A DNA stretch of 64,000 bases. Origin: JAPPHA01 sp964291635 (lineage in GTDB: Bacteria > Pseudomonadota > Alphaproteobacteria > Rhodobacterales > Rhodobacteraceae). Position numbers and translations under genes: made by a program. Below, one piece after another: positions 18,865 to 26,786 of this stretch (position 1 is the first letter of the stretch; every line of letters begins with the position of its first letter). Below the pieces are notes generated by a model that ran no database searches, was not told where the DNA came from, and was given only the letters and a program-made list of their open reading frames with translations. The DNA lies in contig OZ219909.1 in assembly GCA_964291635.2 (NCBI GenBank), positions 106,995 to 170,994 of the forward strand. The letters are read 5' to 3'.

Positions 18865-20366
18865 AGCGGTAAACAGGTTGCCACCCGTCACCCCAGGCAT
18901 CGCGCCAGAATTCCTCGCGTTCGCTGTTCTGCAACGGCGCGCCGCCTGCCCAAAGATCAGCTTCAGGCCGGGTGTGGCTCTCGAAGAAAGCGGTCAGCAT
19001 GTCGTCCAGTGATGCGCGAATTCCGGCATATGCCGGATCCGAGGCCAGGTTGGTTTTTTCCTGCGGGTCTGCCTCGACATCGAACAACTCGTCACCGATC
19101 GGATGATTAGGCGCATCGGCGAACCGCTTGAAATAAGCCCACTTCCTGGTGCGCACAACGCGCGTTTCCTCCTGCTCGGAAAAGACAGCGTCGTTGCCCC
19201 AGTCCTGAGCGTTTCCCGACAGCAACGGCTTGAGCGAGCGGCTTGGTATCGCCATTGCGCCCTGATCGTTGGGTTGCCCGGTGTAGTCCAGGATGGTCGA
19301 GAAGACATCCATGTTCGACACCATCACGCCTGACCTCTGGTCCGCCGCGATTTCGGACTCGTAGCGGATCAGAAGCGGTACGGAGTGCGCCGCATGGTGC
19401 AGGTTCGAAGGGAAGGTCGCAGCCCCGTGCCCCCAGAACCCGTGCTGGCCGACTGAGAGCCCATGATCGGATGTGAAGACGAGGATCGTGCTTTCGGCGA
19501 CGCCGAGGCGATCCAGCGCTCCCATGACTCGCCCGACACCGTCATCGACCATTGAAATCTGTGCATAGTAGTTCCGCAGAGTTGCGAGGTCGTTCGGCGC
19601 CCTCAGGATCATGGAGTAGTCCAGGCCCCCGCCGGAATGATTTTGCCGCATCAGGAAGCCTTCCACGGACGCCTTGCTCAGCCCCTCGCGGGGGACGGAA
19701 CGCATCGGGCAATCGTCGTATAGCGCGGAGTAGCGGCACCGGTCATCTTTCCGTGTCGCGGGCCAGTGGCCGTAAGGGGCAGGGTAGGGCAGGTAGAGAA
19801 AGAACGATCGGTCCGCGGCCGCCTGTTCGGCAATGAAGGCAATGGCCTTTCGGGTAAAGAAATCTACCGTGTGTCCATCGTGGTCATACGATTCGCCGTT
19901 TTCCGTGATACGATTGCGGTAGAAACTGCGCACGTGCCCGTCAGCCATAGTGCACCAGTAGTCGAACCCGTTCATCGGTCTCGTGGGCACACCGAGATGA
20001 TATTTCCCGCAGAGCGCAGTACTGTAGCCGGCGTCCCGCAATGTCACCGGCAGCGTACGCAGCCCGTCGAGAGCATGCCAGTTGTCGGGCCACTCGCCAA
20101 TGGTGCGGTCATCGACCCGCTGCCCCTGTTCGCCGTCTCCAGCTGTGAACGCCGTGCTGCGATGGCATGAGCCCGGTCAGGACCGAGGCGCGGCAGGGCG
20201 AACAGAACGCATTTGGGCAGAAGGCATTGTCGAAGACCATGCCCTGCCTGGCCAGGCGGTCCAGATTGGGCGTAAGGATTTCCGAATTGCCGTAACAGGC
20301 AAGCGTACTGGCCTGTTGATTGTCGGTGAAGATCAGGACGACATTCGGCAGTTTCCGACTGTTCAT
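18851..20366 (-). pseudogene. Type I (Cys) sulfatase, broken by one frameshift
   Basis: Hydrolyses sulfate esters; substrate unknown. The first part (20366 to about 20130) starts MNSRKLPNVVLIFTDNQQ, with the metal Asp, and holds the signature CSPCRASVLTG, whose first Cys becomes formylglycine. It then reads HSW and runs into a wrong frame. The second part continues in another frame as GDGEQGQRVDDRTIGEWP, then CGKYHLG, FTSDHGLSVGQHGFWGHG (metal Asp/His) and the C-terminal DVEADPQEKTNL, to 18851. The break is near 20127-20135. Joined length would be about 500 residues, normal for the family. Either a recent pseudogene or a sequence error; everything else is conserved, so an error or very recent mutation is likely. 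Confidence 0.85.
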
Positions 20367-20725
20367 GTCATGCGTTCTCCGTTTGCATGGGACGTTTCGA
20401 AGCGCCTTTTGACGCGCTTGCCCTGGATGACGAAGGTGACCGGCTCAGGTTCAAGCGAGGCGGGCCCCACGGCAATGGAATCGTTCATGAGCCGTGCCCG
20501 GTATCCGCGCGTCAGGATCATTGCATGGGGCAGGAGAAGCCCCCACATCCGCCCAGAAATGAATGCCACCGGGTTTTCTGACGAATGCCCGGGGGCATCG
20601 GGCATCCCGGTTTCCGGTGATGACGTGGCAAGTCCATTTGACAGGCGCCCGTCCACGAGATTGATCAGTCGTGTTGTCCGATCGTAGCGCCAATGCCTCA
20701 AGGGTTCATCAATTGGTGAATTCAA
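20363..20725 (-). CDS. Unknown protein coupled to the sulfatase gene, perhaps a 5'-truncated gene
   Basis: The reading frame is open for up to 120 residues and its TGA overlaps the sulfatase ATG, so the two are translationally coupled. The upper part (TTG at 20725) lies inside the duplicated hepT-tail repeat, so the natural N-terminus may be lost; an internal ATG at 20605 would give 80 residues. The end reads FVIQGKRVKRRFETSHANG. I recognise no domain. Composition looks coding (NDSIAVGPASLEPEPVTF). It may be the C-terminal stump of a longer gene of the sulfatase operon, cut by the duplication or insertion at 20697. Confidence 0.4.
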   Translation of the reverse strand: MNSPIDEPLRHWRYDRTTRLINLVDGRLSNGLATSSPETGMPDAPGHSSENPVAFISGRMWGLLLPHAMILTRGYRARLMNDSIAVGPASLEPEPVTFVIQGKRVKRRFETSHANGERMT

Positions 20726-20872
20726 GATCTACCGATTGGTGTTCGCGCAGGTCATGATCCCACCTCCGGGGGCAAGTCAGGATGGACGGAAACAGCGTCA
20801 CATTTTCGAGCAGGACGATCAGTTCAGGCCCGAGGACTTCCTGCACCGTCTTCCAGACGATATCAAGGTTGA
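20697..20872. repeat. Direct repeat copy 1 of the hepT 3' end
   Basis: 176 bases that match 20944-21111 almost exactly; the offset is 247 bases at the left edge. Differences are two short insertions in this copy, five bases near 20797 and three near 20828. On the minus strand it encodes a HepT tail (NLDIVWKTVQEVLGPELIVL) that then goes out of frame. Confidence 0.9.
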
Positions 20873-20943
20873 GCGGACGTTCGCCGTCGAAGTTCACTGG
20901 CATGGTGTCAGCTGGCGGCTTGCCGTTTCATGATATTCAAGCT

Positions 20944-21111
20944 CTCAAGGGTTCATCAATTGGTGAATTCAAGATCTACCGATTGGTGTTCGCGCAGGTC
21001 ATGATCCCACCTCCGGGGGCAAGTCAGGATGGACGGAAACAGCCTTTTCGAGCAGGACGATCAGTTCAGGGAGGACTTCCTGCACCGTCTTCCAGACGAT
21101 ATCAAGGTTGA
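20944..21111. repeat. Direct repeat copy 2, containing the real hepT 3' end
   Basis: 168 bases, partner of 20697-20872. It includes the last third of intact hepT and about 55 bases beyond its stop. The two copies are separated by about 70 bases of unrelated sequence, so this is a tandem duplication with a spacer rather than a simple slip. Confidence 0.9.
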
Positions 21112-21364
21112 CGTCGAAATACGCATGGACCAGTCGATTGCGCATCCCGACGATTGATTCCCATGGTATTTCTGGTGCATCCCGGCGTCCGGGTTCAGTG
21201 ACTTGGGCCTCCGCCTCACCGACAATCTCAACATCCTTGATCAACGCAAGCAAGAGTTGACGATCGCAATCAAGGTCGTCACGCGTCCTTCCCTGTGCAA
21301 AGGACAATGCTTCACGCGCGGCGTCGAGCATGTGCCGCAGGCGGGCTTTGTCATCCTTGCGCAT
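20999..21364 (-). CDS. hepT: HepT-like ribonuclease toxin (DUF86)
   Basis: 121 residues, normal for HepT. All-alpha HEPN-type RNase toxin; the catalytic motif R-x4-H-x-Y is present in GMRNRLVHAYFDVNLDIVW, the Tyr being the residue that MntA AMPylates in characterised pairs. Starts at ATG 21364, overlapping the end of mntA by 14 bases, so the antitoxin comes first and the pair is coupled. Its 3' third is repeated downstream at 20697-20872. Motifs intact, so the toxin may be active. Confidence 0.9.
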   Translation of the reverse strand: MRKDDKARLRHMLDAAREALSFAQGRTRDDLDCDRQLLLALIKDVEIVGEAEAQVTEPGRRDAPEIPWESIVGMRNRLVHAYFDVNLDIVWKTVQEVLPELIVLLEKAVSVHPDLPPEVGS

Positions 21365-21656
21365 ATTGAACTTCCGCCGTATCGAGGACCTCCTGGCGGA
21401 AATACTTGCTCAGGTCCTCGGGAGTGCGAAGTTCCACTCTTCGACCGCCAAACAAGGCCGACAGTTCGATCTCCATACCGGCCAAGCCCAGTAGTCCGGA
21501 AAAGCGGTCGAGGGCGAACTCAACCAGTACGTCGATGTCGCTTTCCGGCCTGAAATTGGCCCGTAAAGCCGAACCGAAATTCGCAAACCGCCGGATACCA
21601 TGTGCACGGCAGAAGGCGGCGAGTTCGGTCTTTGGGATCGATATTTGTGGGTTCAT
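21351..21656 (-). CDS. mntA: MntA-like nucleotidyltransferase antitoxin
   Basis: 101 residues of minimal nucleotidyltransferase fold. The motif G-S-x10-D-x-D is intact (FGSALRANFRPESDIDVLVEF region, residues about 27-47), and a third acidic residue follows in RRVELRTPEDL. MntA neutralises HepT by adding AMP to its tyrosine. The N-terminal ELAAFCRAHGIRRFANFGSA is standard for the family. No clear ribosome site upstream of ATG 21656. Paired with hepT by a 14-base overlap. Confidence 0.9.
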   Translation of the reverse strand: MNPQISIPKTELAAFCRAHGIRRFANFGSALRANFRPESDIDVLVEFALDRFSGLLGLAGMEIELSALFGGRRVELRTPEDLSKYFRQEVLDTAEVQYAQG

Positions 21657-22368
21657 GTTTGGGGGGTCCGGTTGATATCCATATCTGATCCGGCAGCTTG
21701 TGACTCGCGGACAAGTTTCATCATCCAGCCACCGGGGTTTTTAGACCCGGTATGAACGACATCATCATGATCTGGCGGCTTTTCAGCATTGCCATGACAA
21801 AGGAGCAAATCCACTCCCGGCCGAGTCTACCGAGATTGCAGCCAAGCTCAAGAACGACGTTTGGGCGTTTCATTGGAACTCCCCCGGGATGCGAGCTTTG
21901 TCGAGTTCACCGGGAATTTTTCTCTCGGGCGCTGACCATCCAGGGACTGGTGGCTTTTCCGAGAGCGTTTCCCGACTTCCAGTGCTCGTCAGTCACGTCC
22001 GCCGACCAGTGGCCAATTCACCGACTGGGAGCACCAGTTCAAGCGCCGGAAATCATGGCGTTCGACGAGAATGTGTGTCAGTTCTCCGGAACTGTTTCAA
22101 TAGATCCGCTCAAGGGCAATATTCGGGATTGACCGCGAATGCAGATGCTTCATGGAAAACATCGAGAACACGCTCCGCCCTGGACGTAGCGTTCGGACAC
22201 TTGCGCTTGAAAAGGGGTCAATGAGTTCAACAATCGCCATCCCGGACTGGTCGAATACGGAGCTGGTGTGCCTGCTCACATGGTCAAGGTTAGTTCGTTA
22301 CAGGTTCGGGCAAATGGCAGCATGCACGAGTTCTTGCAAGTGAATTTCTGCCGCACAAGAGCCCCGAG
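21657..22368. other. Intergenic region, possibly decayed coding DNA
   Basis: About 710 bases, less GC-rich than the neighbours, between the toxin-antitoxin pair and pobA. Protein-like fragments appear in changing + frames (STEIAAKLKNDVWAFHW near 21815; GSMSSTIAIPDWSNTELV near 22220), broken by stops and frame changes. This resembles a dead gene that I cannot identify. No pobR-type regulator is present. Confidence 0.4.
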
Positions 22369-23568
22369 ATGACGGCGAATACCTCGAACCCCGGAATCCC
22401 GCGCCGAACGCAGGTCGTGATTGTCGGGGGCGGTCCGGCGGGACTGCTCCTCGGCCAGTTGCTGTATCGCTCGGGAATCGAGGCGGTCTTGCTTGAACGA
22501 CGATCACGCGCATACGTGCTCGGTCGGATTCGCGCGGGCGTCCTCGAATCCGGTTCAGTCTCGATTCTCCGCGGAGCCGGAGTCGGGGACCGCCTCGACC
22601 TGGAGGGAATACCCCACGACGGGTGTTTCCTGTCTTTTGCAAACAAGGGCTTCAGGGTCGACTTCGCCGGTCTCGCGGGACGGTCGGTTACCGTCTACGG
22701 GCAAACCGAAATCACCGCGGATCTGTACGCTGCGAGATCCCGGTCAGGCGCGACCACGGTACACGGCGTGGAGGGTGTCACTCTTGGCGACATCGACACT
22801 GCGTCTCCCCATGTGTCGTTTGTCACGGAGTCTTCAGAGCATCGGATCGACTGCGACGTCGTTGCGGGATGCGATGGATTCCACGGCGCAACGCGCAAGT
22901 CCATTCCGCCCGATTCGATTACGCAGTTCGAGAGGGTCTATCCCTTCGGCTGGCTCGGCGTTCTGTCAGAGACTCCACCTGTCAGCGACGAACTCATTTA
23001 TGCGAACCACGAGCGGGGATTTGCGTTGTGTTCAATGCGGAACCCGCAACTGAGCCGTTACTACATACAGGTAGGGCTGGCCGAACGACTCGAGAATTGG
23101 CCCGACGCACGCTTCTGGGACGAACTCCGTCGCCGCATCCCAGCCGCTGCCGCCGACGAACTGATCACGGGAGACAGTATCGAAAAGTCGATAGCTCCAT
23201 TGCGGAGCTTTGTTGCCGAGCCCATGAGCTGGGGCCGGCTTTTCCTCGCGGGAGATGCCGCGCATATCGTTCCGCCGACCGGCGCCAAGGGACTCAATCT
23301 GGCGATCGCAGACGTTCGGTACCTCCATGAAGCCATTGTCGGGTTTTTCACCGGTGATTCCACCGCCCTTGACACCTATTCGGACACGGCACTGTCACGC
23401 GTGTGGAACGCCGTCAGGTTCAGCTGGTGGATGACCAATACGCTTCACCGGTATCCTGACCAGACCGAGTTCGATCAAAGAATGCAGGAAACCGAGTTGG
23501 CCTATCTCTCGGGATCGCCCTCGGCCCAACGAGTCCTGGCCGAGAACTATACCGGGCTGCCGCTCTGA
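22369..23568 (+). CDS. pobA: 4-hydroxybenzoate 3-monooxygenase
   Basis: 399 residues, close to the 394 of Pseudomonas PobA. Flavoprotein that hydroxylates 4-hydroxybenzoate to protocatechuate with NAD(P)H and O2. Motifs: GxGxxG in VVIVGGGPAGLLLGQLL (residues about 16-32); GRIRAGVLESGSV, a family hallmark that contacts FAD and substrate; the middle CDGFHG (DG motif); and GDAAHIVPPTGAKGLNLA (GD motif). Protocatechuate ring-cleavage genes and the usual PobR regulator are not in the window. The 3' end overlaps phaR tail-to-tail by 22 bases. Confidence 0.93.
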   Translation: MTANTSNPGIPRRTQVVIVGGGPAGLLLGQLLYRSGIEAVLLERRSRAYVLGRIRAGVLESGSVSILRGAGVGDRLDLEGIPHDGCFLSFANKGFRVDFAGLAGRSVTVYGQTEITADLYAARSRSGATTVHGVEGVTLGDIDTASPHVSFVTESSEHRIDCDVVAGCDGFHGATRKSIPPDSITQFERVYPFGWLGVLSETPPVSDELIYANHERGFALCSMRNPQLSRYYIQVGLAERLENWPDARFWDELRRRIPAAAADELITGDSIEKSIAPLRSFVAEPMSWGRLFLAGDAAHIVPPTGAKGLNLAIADVRYLHEAIVGFFTGDSTALDTYSDTALSRVWNAVRFSWWMTNTLHRYPDQTEFDQRMQETELAYLSGSPSAQRVLAENYTGLPL

Positions 23569-24185
23569 ATTTCCCTGAGCTTTTCCTGAAGAGACCTGAT
23601 CTGCGCCTCGAGTTCCGCGACCCCGTCAGGATCCGCTGTTGCCGTTCGCGAGCCCCGCTGGCCGGAGGCGGTGGGCCCCGCGGATTCCGTCGATCCTGAC
23701 CGCGTGTCGAAGGATCCCGCGGGCCCCTTCCCCAGGCCGGACATCCAGGAGGAAGCCAGCGACGTCATCAATTCGGCCTGTTGCCTTTGGAAATCGACCG
23801 CGGCTTCGAACACGTTCAACGGATCAATCGCTTCGCGGGTTGCCTGGGTTACGTGCTCGGCAATGGCGTCCTGTTGTTGCTTGAACACGTCGAATGACCG
23901 GGACAGGAACTCGGGTATGAGTGAACCCTGCACATTGTTGTAGTTTCGGACAAGATCGGTCAGCAGGTTGATCGGCAGCAAGTAGTCGTCGCGGTTTTCG
24001 CGTTCGGCAATGATCTGCAGCAGCACCTGTCGGGTCAGGTCCTCGTTGGTTTTCCTGTCTTTGATCTCCACTTCATGTCCGTTCCGAATGAGGTCCGCGA
24101 TATCGTCGAGAGTGACGTACTCGCTCGCGTTCGTGTTGTAGAGCTTCCGGCTTGCATAACGGCTGATCAGTATTGTTTCGGCCAT
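23547..24185 (-). CDS. phaR: PHA synthesis repressor PhaR
   Basis: 212 residues from ATG 24185 (MAETILISRYASRKLYNT); an upstream ATG at 24206 is less family-like. N-terminal PHB_acc_N DNA-binding domain (about 5-64: ISRYASRKLYNT, YVTLDDIADLIR, RKTNEDLTRQVLLQII), then the PHB accumulation-regulatory domain (about 70-110) that binds PHA granules, and a Gln/Ser/Gly-rich tail ending in a coiled coil (VAELEAQIRSLQEKLREI). Represses phasin and other pha genes until PHA granules titrate it away. It is downstream of phaP on the same strand, but a terminator lies between. Confidence 0.95.
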   Translation of the reverse strand: MAETILISRYASRKLYNTNASEYVTLDDIADLIRNGHEVEIKDRKTNEDLTRQVLLQIIAERENRDDYLLPINLLTDLVRNYNNVQGSLIPEFLSRSFDVFKQQQDAIAEHVTQATREAIDPLNVFEAAVDFQRQQAELMTSLASSWMSGLGKGPAGSFDTRSGSTESAGPTASGQRGSRTATADPDGVAELEAQIRSLQEKLREIQSGSPV

Positions 24186-24264
24186 CGATTCGGTCCGATT
24201 GGTCAAGGTGAAGGGCAGGAATCCGCCCGCTGCCGCCTGACGCTACCGGAATCGGGTGCATAAC

Positions 24265-24295
24265 AAAAGAGGCGCCAGGTGATGGCGCCCCTTTT
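24265..24295 (-). terminator. Rho-independent terminator of phaP
   Basis: Hairpin with arms AAAAGAGGCGCC and GGCGCCCCTTTT around a seven-base loop. Read on the minus strand after phaP it is a strong GC stem followed by TTTTGTT, a classic intrinsic terminator; it separates phaP from phaR. Confidence 0.8.
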
Positions 24296-24300
24296 GGACA

Positions 24301-24318
24301 TCCGAACCCGGGTTCGGA
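24301..24318. promoter_or_regulatory. Perfect 18-base palindrome
   Basis: TCCGAACCCGGGTTCGGA lies between phaP and its terminator. It could add a second stem to termination or be a protein-binding site; I cannot decide. Confidence 0.5.
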
Positions 24319-24346
24319 CAGGACAGAGAGAAAAAAAGAGCCTTTG

Positions 24347-24766
24347 TCATTTCCCGGGCTTGGCGGTCGCCGTTACGGGAGCCGCCTTTTCCTGAACCGT
24401 CTTGCCGGCCGAAATAAGCAGGTCCACCGTGTTGAGTTGTGCTGTCTTCGCGACCTCGGCGAACTGGGCCAGGCGTTCGGGGAGTGCGCGGGCTTCCGCA
24501 GTTGCGAACTCGGAAGCGGCAGCCGCATATTCGACCGGGTTCCCGCATGCGGTGTTGGCGTTGTCGAACCGTGCCAGGACATCCTGCGTCCAGGCGTTGG
24601 TCAGTTCGGCGTTTTTCTTTGCCGCGTCAACCGCGACCTTGCCGAGCTTTGCATTGAACTCGGCGGTGTTCTTGAGGACGTCTTCATAGGCCTTGGTATC
24701 AACGTTGAGGGCGCCCAGGAGTTTCTCGGTCGTCTGGGCGAAATCGAATGCGCTAGCCTTTGCCAT
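24347..24766 (-). CDS. phaP: Phasin family protein
   Basis: 139 residues, an all-helical, Ala/Lys/Glu-rich protein of the Phasin_2 type (AFDFAQTTEKLLGALNVD, KNAELTNAWTQDVL, EFATAEARALPERLAQFAEV). Phasins coat polyhydroxyalkanoate granules. The C-terminal 15 residues are Ala/Pro/Lys-rich (VTATAKPGK). Starts at ATG 24766 behind GGGAACC-type spacing; the upstream region has twin palindromes that are likely PhaR sites, and a terminator follows, so it is a monocistronic, PhaR-controlled gene. Confidence 0.92.
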   Translation of the reverse strand: MAKASAFDFAQTTEKLLGALNVDTKAYEDVLKNTAEFNAKLGKVAVDAAKKNAELTNAWTQDVLARFDNANTACGNPVEYAAAASEFATAEARALPERLAQFAEVAKTAQLNTVDLLISAGKTVQEKAAPVTATAKPGK

Positions 24767-24815
24767 TTTGGTTCCCTTTCATCGGCAATTGATCGACTGA
24801 TGGGCGGCATATAAT

Positions 24816-24859
24816 TGCCGCAGCGCGGCATTTCAATAGCAAAATGCCGCAGCGCGGCA
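24816..24859. promoter_or_regulatory. Twin 15-base palindromes upstream of phaP, likely PhaR operators
   Basis: TGCCGCAGCGCGGCA occurs twice, at 24816-24830 and 24845-24859, starting 29 bases apart (near three helical turns, so on the same DNA face). Each has arms TGCCGC and GCGGCA. They lie 50-93 bases upstream of the phaP start. PhaR of Paracoccus is known to bind TGC/GCA-type palindromes upstream of phaP, so these are the natural candidates here (inference). Confidence 0.7.
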
Positions 24860-24917
24860 AAAAAATTTTCTGCGGGCCTCGACGCCGTCGGTCGGAAAGT
24901 AAAACGTGTTCCGCCGG

Positions 24918-26708
24918 CTACTTCAGAACATAGGACCCGGGTGCTTCCTCGATAACCGGGTGCGAAGCTGTCCCCGGGATTCGGGCCGGGGCGTCAGGCT
25001 CATGGTCGGATGACAGCCATTCACTCCAGCGTTGCCACCAGGACCCTTCGTGGAACTCGGCCTGTTCATGCCAGCGTTCGGGATCAGCCGGTACCGCTTC
25101 ATTGGTCCAGTGACCGTACTTGCCCTTTGACGGAGGATTGATCACGCCGGCGATATGACCGCTTTCCGACAGGACAAAGGTCTTTTCGCCCCCGGTCCGG
25201 GAAAGGCCAGCGAAACTGCTCTTCCAGGGAGCGATATGGTCGGAAATGGTTGCAATGGCGAATTGCGGTACGGTGATCCCGGACAATCGAATCGGCGACC
25301 CCAACAGCTCGAACCTATCGCTGGCGAGATCATTGTCCCGGTAGAGGCGTTCCAGGTACTCGACGGCCATCCGCGCCGGCAGATTGGTCGAGTCGCTGTT
25401 CCAGTGCAGGAGATCAAATGCGGGTGGTTTCTCTCCCAGCAGGTAAGACCGGACGGCCGGTCGGTAAACGAGGTCGTTTGCCCTCAGGAAACTGAAGGTG
25501 CGCGCCATGAAGAAACCGTCGAGGTATCCCTTGGTCTCGGTCTCGTCCCGAATTCCCGCCAGGAATTCGTCATCGATGAAAACGCCCAATTCGCCCGGAT
25601 GTTCAAAATCGATCAGTGTCGTCAGGAAAGTTGCCTTCCGGACCCTGTTTTCGCCGCCCGTTGCAGCGAGATAGGCCAATCCGCAGGCCGTCAGGGTGCC
25701 GCCGACGCAGTAACCAACGACGTCGACCTGATCGCTTTCGCAAATGCCCTGAACCGAACCAAGGGCAGTGAGAAAACCCTCTGCGAGATATGTATCGAGC
25801 CCGACGTCCCTGAACGCCTCGTCCGGGTTCGCCCAGGACACGACAAACACCGTGAAGCCCTGGTCCACGGCATAACGGACAAAGCTGTTCTCTGGCCGGA
25901 GATCCAGGATGTAGTACTTGTTGATCCACGGTGGAATAATCAGCAGCGGCGTCGAATGGACAGTTTCGGTCCGGGGCGCATACTGGATCAACTGGAACAA
26001 CCTGTTCTGGAAAACGACCGAGCCCTCGGTCGTTGCAAGGTTCCTCCCGACTTCAAAGGCGTCTGGATCGGAAAGCGTGACGGACAGCCCTTCCGGACGG
26101 GATTCCAGATCGCGGACGAAATGCTCCAGGCCGTCGACCAGGGACCGTCCATTGGTCTCGATCGCCCGTTCCAGCGCTTCCGGATTCGTCGCGAGGAAAT
26201 TCGCCGGCGACATCATGTCGATGACCTGACCGACAAAGAAGTTGACCTGGGATTGTTCCTTTTCATCGAGATCGCTCAGTCCCTCGGTCGCCGTGCGCAT
26301 CGTCTCGGATGACAGCAGGTACTGTCGCTTGACGAAATCGAAGTATGGGTTCCTTGCCCAATGCTCGTCCGGAAACCGGCGGTCTTTCGGCGCCTTGGAA
26401 CCCGAGCGATCATCAGCGCCGGGTTCATTCTTCGAAGGCAGCTGCTGGACTTCGGCCCAATTCCGCAGGCTTTCACCCCAGTACCTGACCTGGGCTTCGA
26501 TCAGGCGTGCCGGGTCCTTGACGGTTTCCGAAAAATACGCTTCCGCCGCCTTCGCGTAGAATTCCTTTCCCGGGCCCTCAAGCCGGGGGTCACGGTTCTC
26601 GCGCGCCGCTACCGCGGCGGCCAGGCGCGGAATCAGTGCGTTCAGGCGCTCGATATTCCGCTCGAGTTCCGCGTTCGAATTGGTCGTCTCCGGGTTCATG
26701 GGATTCAT
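24918..26708 (-). CDS. phaC: Class I poly(3-hydroxyalkanoate) synthase
   Basis: 596 residues from ATG 26708 (MNPMNPETT), with AAGGA upstream; the frame is open further but earlier starts look wrong. Polymerises (R)-3-hydroxyacyl-CoA. PhaC_N domain (about 75-245: AEAYFSETVKDP, RWFPDEHWARNPYFD-like region) is followed by an alpha/beta hydrolase core with lipase-like box VGYCVGGT; the nucleophile is Cys334. Later come the catalytic Asp in ISDHIAPWKS and His in SESGHIAGVINPP. Length matches class I. Divergent from phaZ, with about 80 bases between starts. Confidence 0.96.
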   Translation of the reverse strand: MNPMNPETTNSNAELERNIERLNALIPRLAAAVAARENRDPRLEGPGKEFYAKAAEAYFSETVKDPARLIEAQVRYWGESLRNWAEVQQLPSKNEPGADDRSGSKAPKDRRFPDEHWARNPYFDFVKRQYLLSSETMRTATEGLSDLDEKEQSQVNFFVGQVIDMMSPANFLATNPEALERAIETNGRSLVDGLEHFVRDLESRPEGLSVTLSDPDAFEVGRNLATTEGSVVFQNRLFQLIQYAPRTETVHSTPLLIIPPWINKYYILDLRPENSFVRYAVDQGFTVFVVSWANPDEAFRDVGLDTYLAEGFLTALGSVQGICESDQVDVVGYCVGGTLTACGLAYLAATGGENRVRKATFLTTLIDFEHPGELGVFIDDEFLAGIRDETETKGYLDGFFMARTFSFLRANDLVYRPAVRSYLLGEKPPAFDLLHWNSDSTNLPARMAVEYLERLYRDNDLASDRFELLGSPIRLSGITVPQFAIATISDHIAPWKSSFAGLSRTGGEKTFVLSESGHIAGVINPPSKGKYGHWTNEAVPADPERWHEQAEFHEGSWWQRWSEWLSSDHEPDAPARIPGTASHPVIEEAPGSYVLK

Positions 26709-26786
26709 CGCGTCCTTCTTGTGAAAGCGGTGGCATCGTAGCATACACCGTCCGGATTGAAAAAAAATCTGAAATGGAAATTGCCC

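Noticed and set aside
18376..19110. 244-residue + frame opposite FGE and sulfatase
   Set aside because: Arg/His/Pro-rich mirror frame; both minus-strand genes carry clear active-site motifs.
21752..22343. Several + frames upstream of pobA considered as a regulator gene
   Set aside because: Frames are short, broken and lack helix-turn-helix motifs; described only as decayed sequence.
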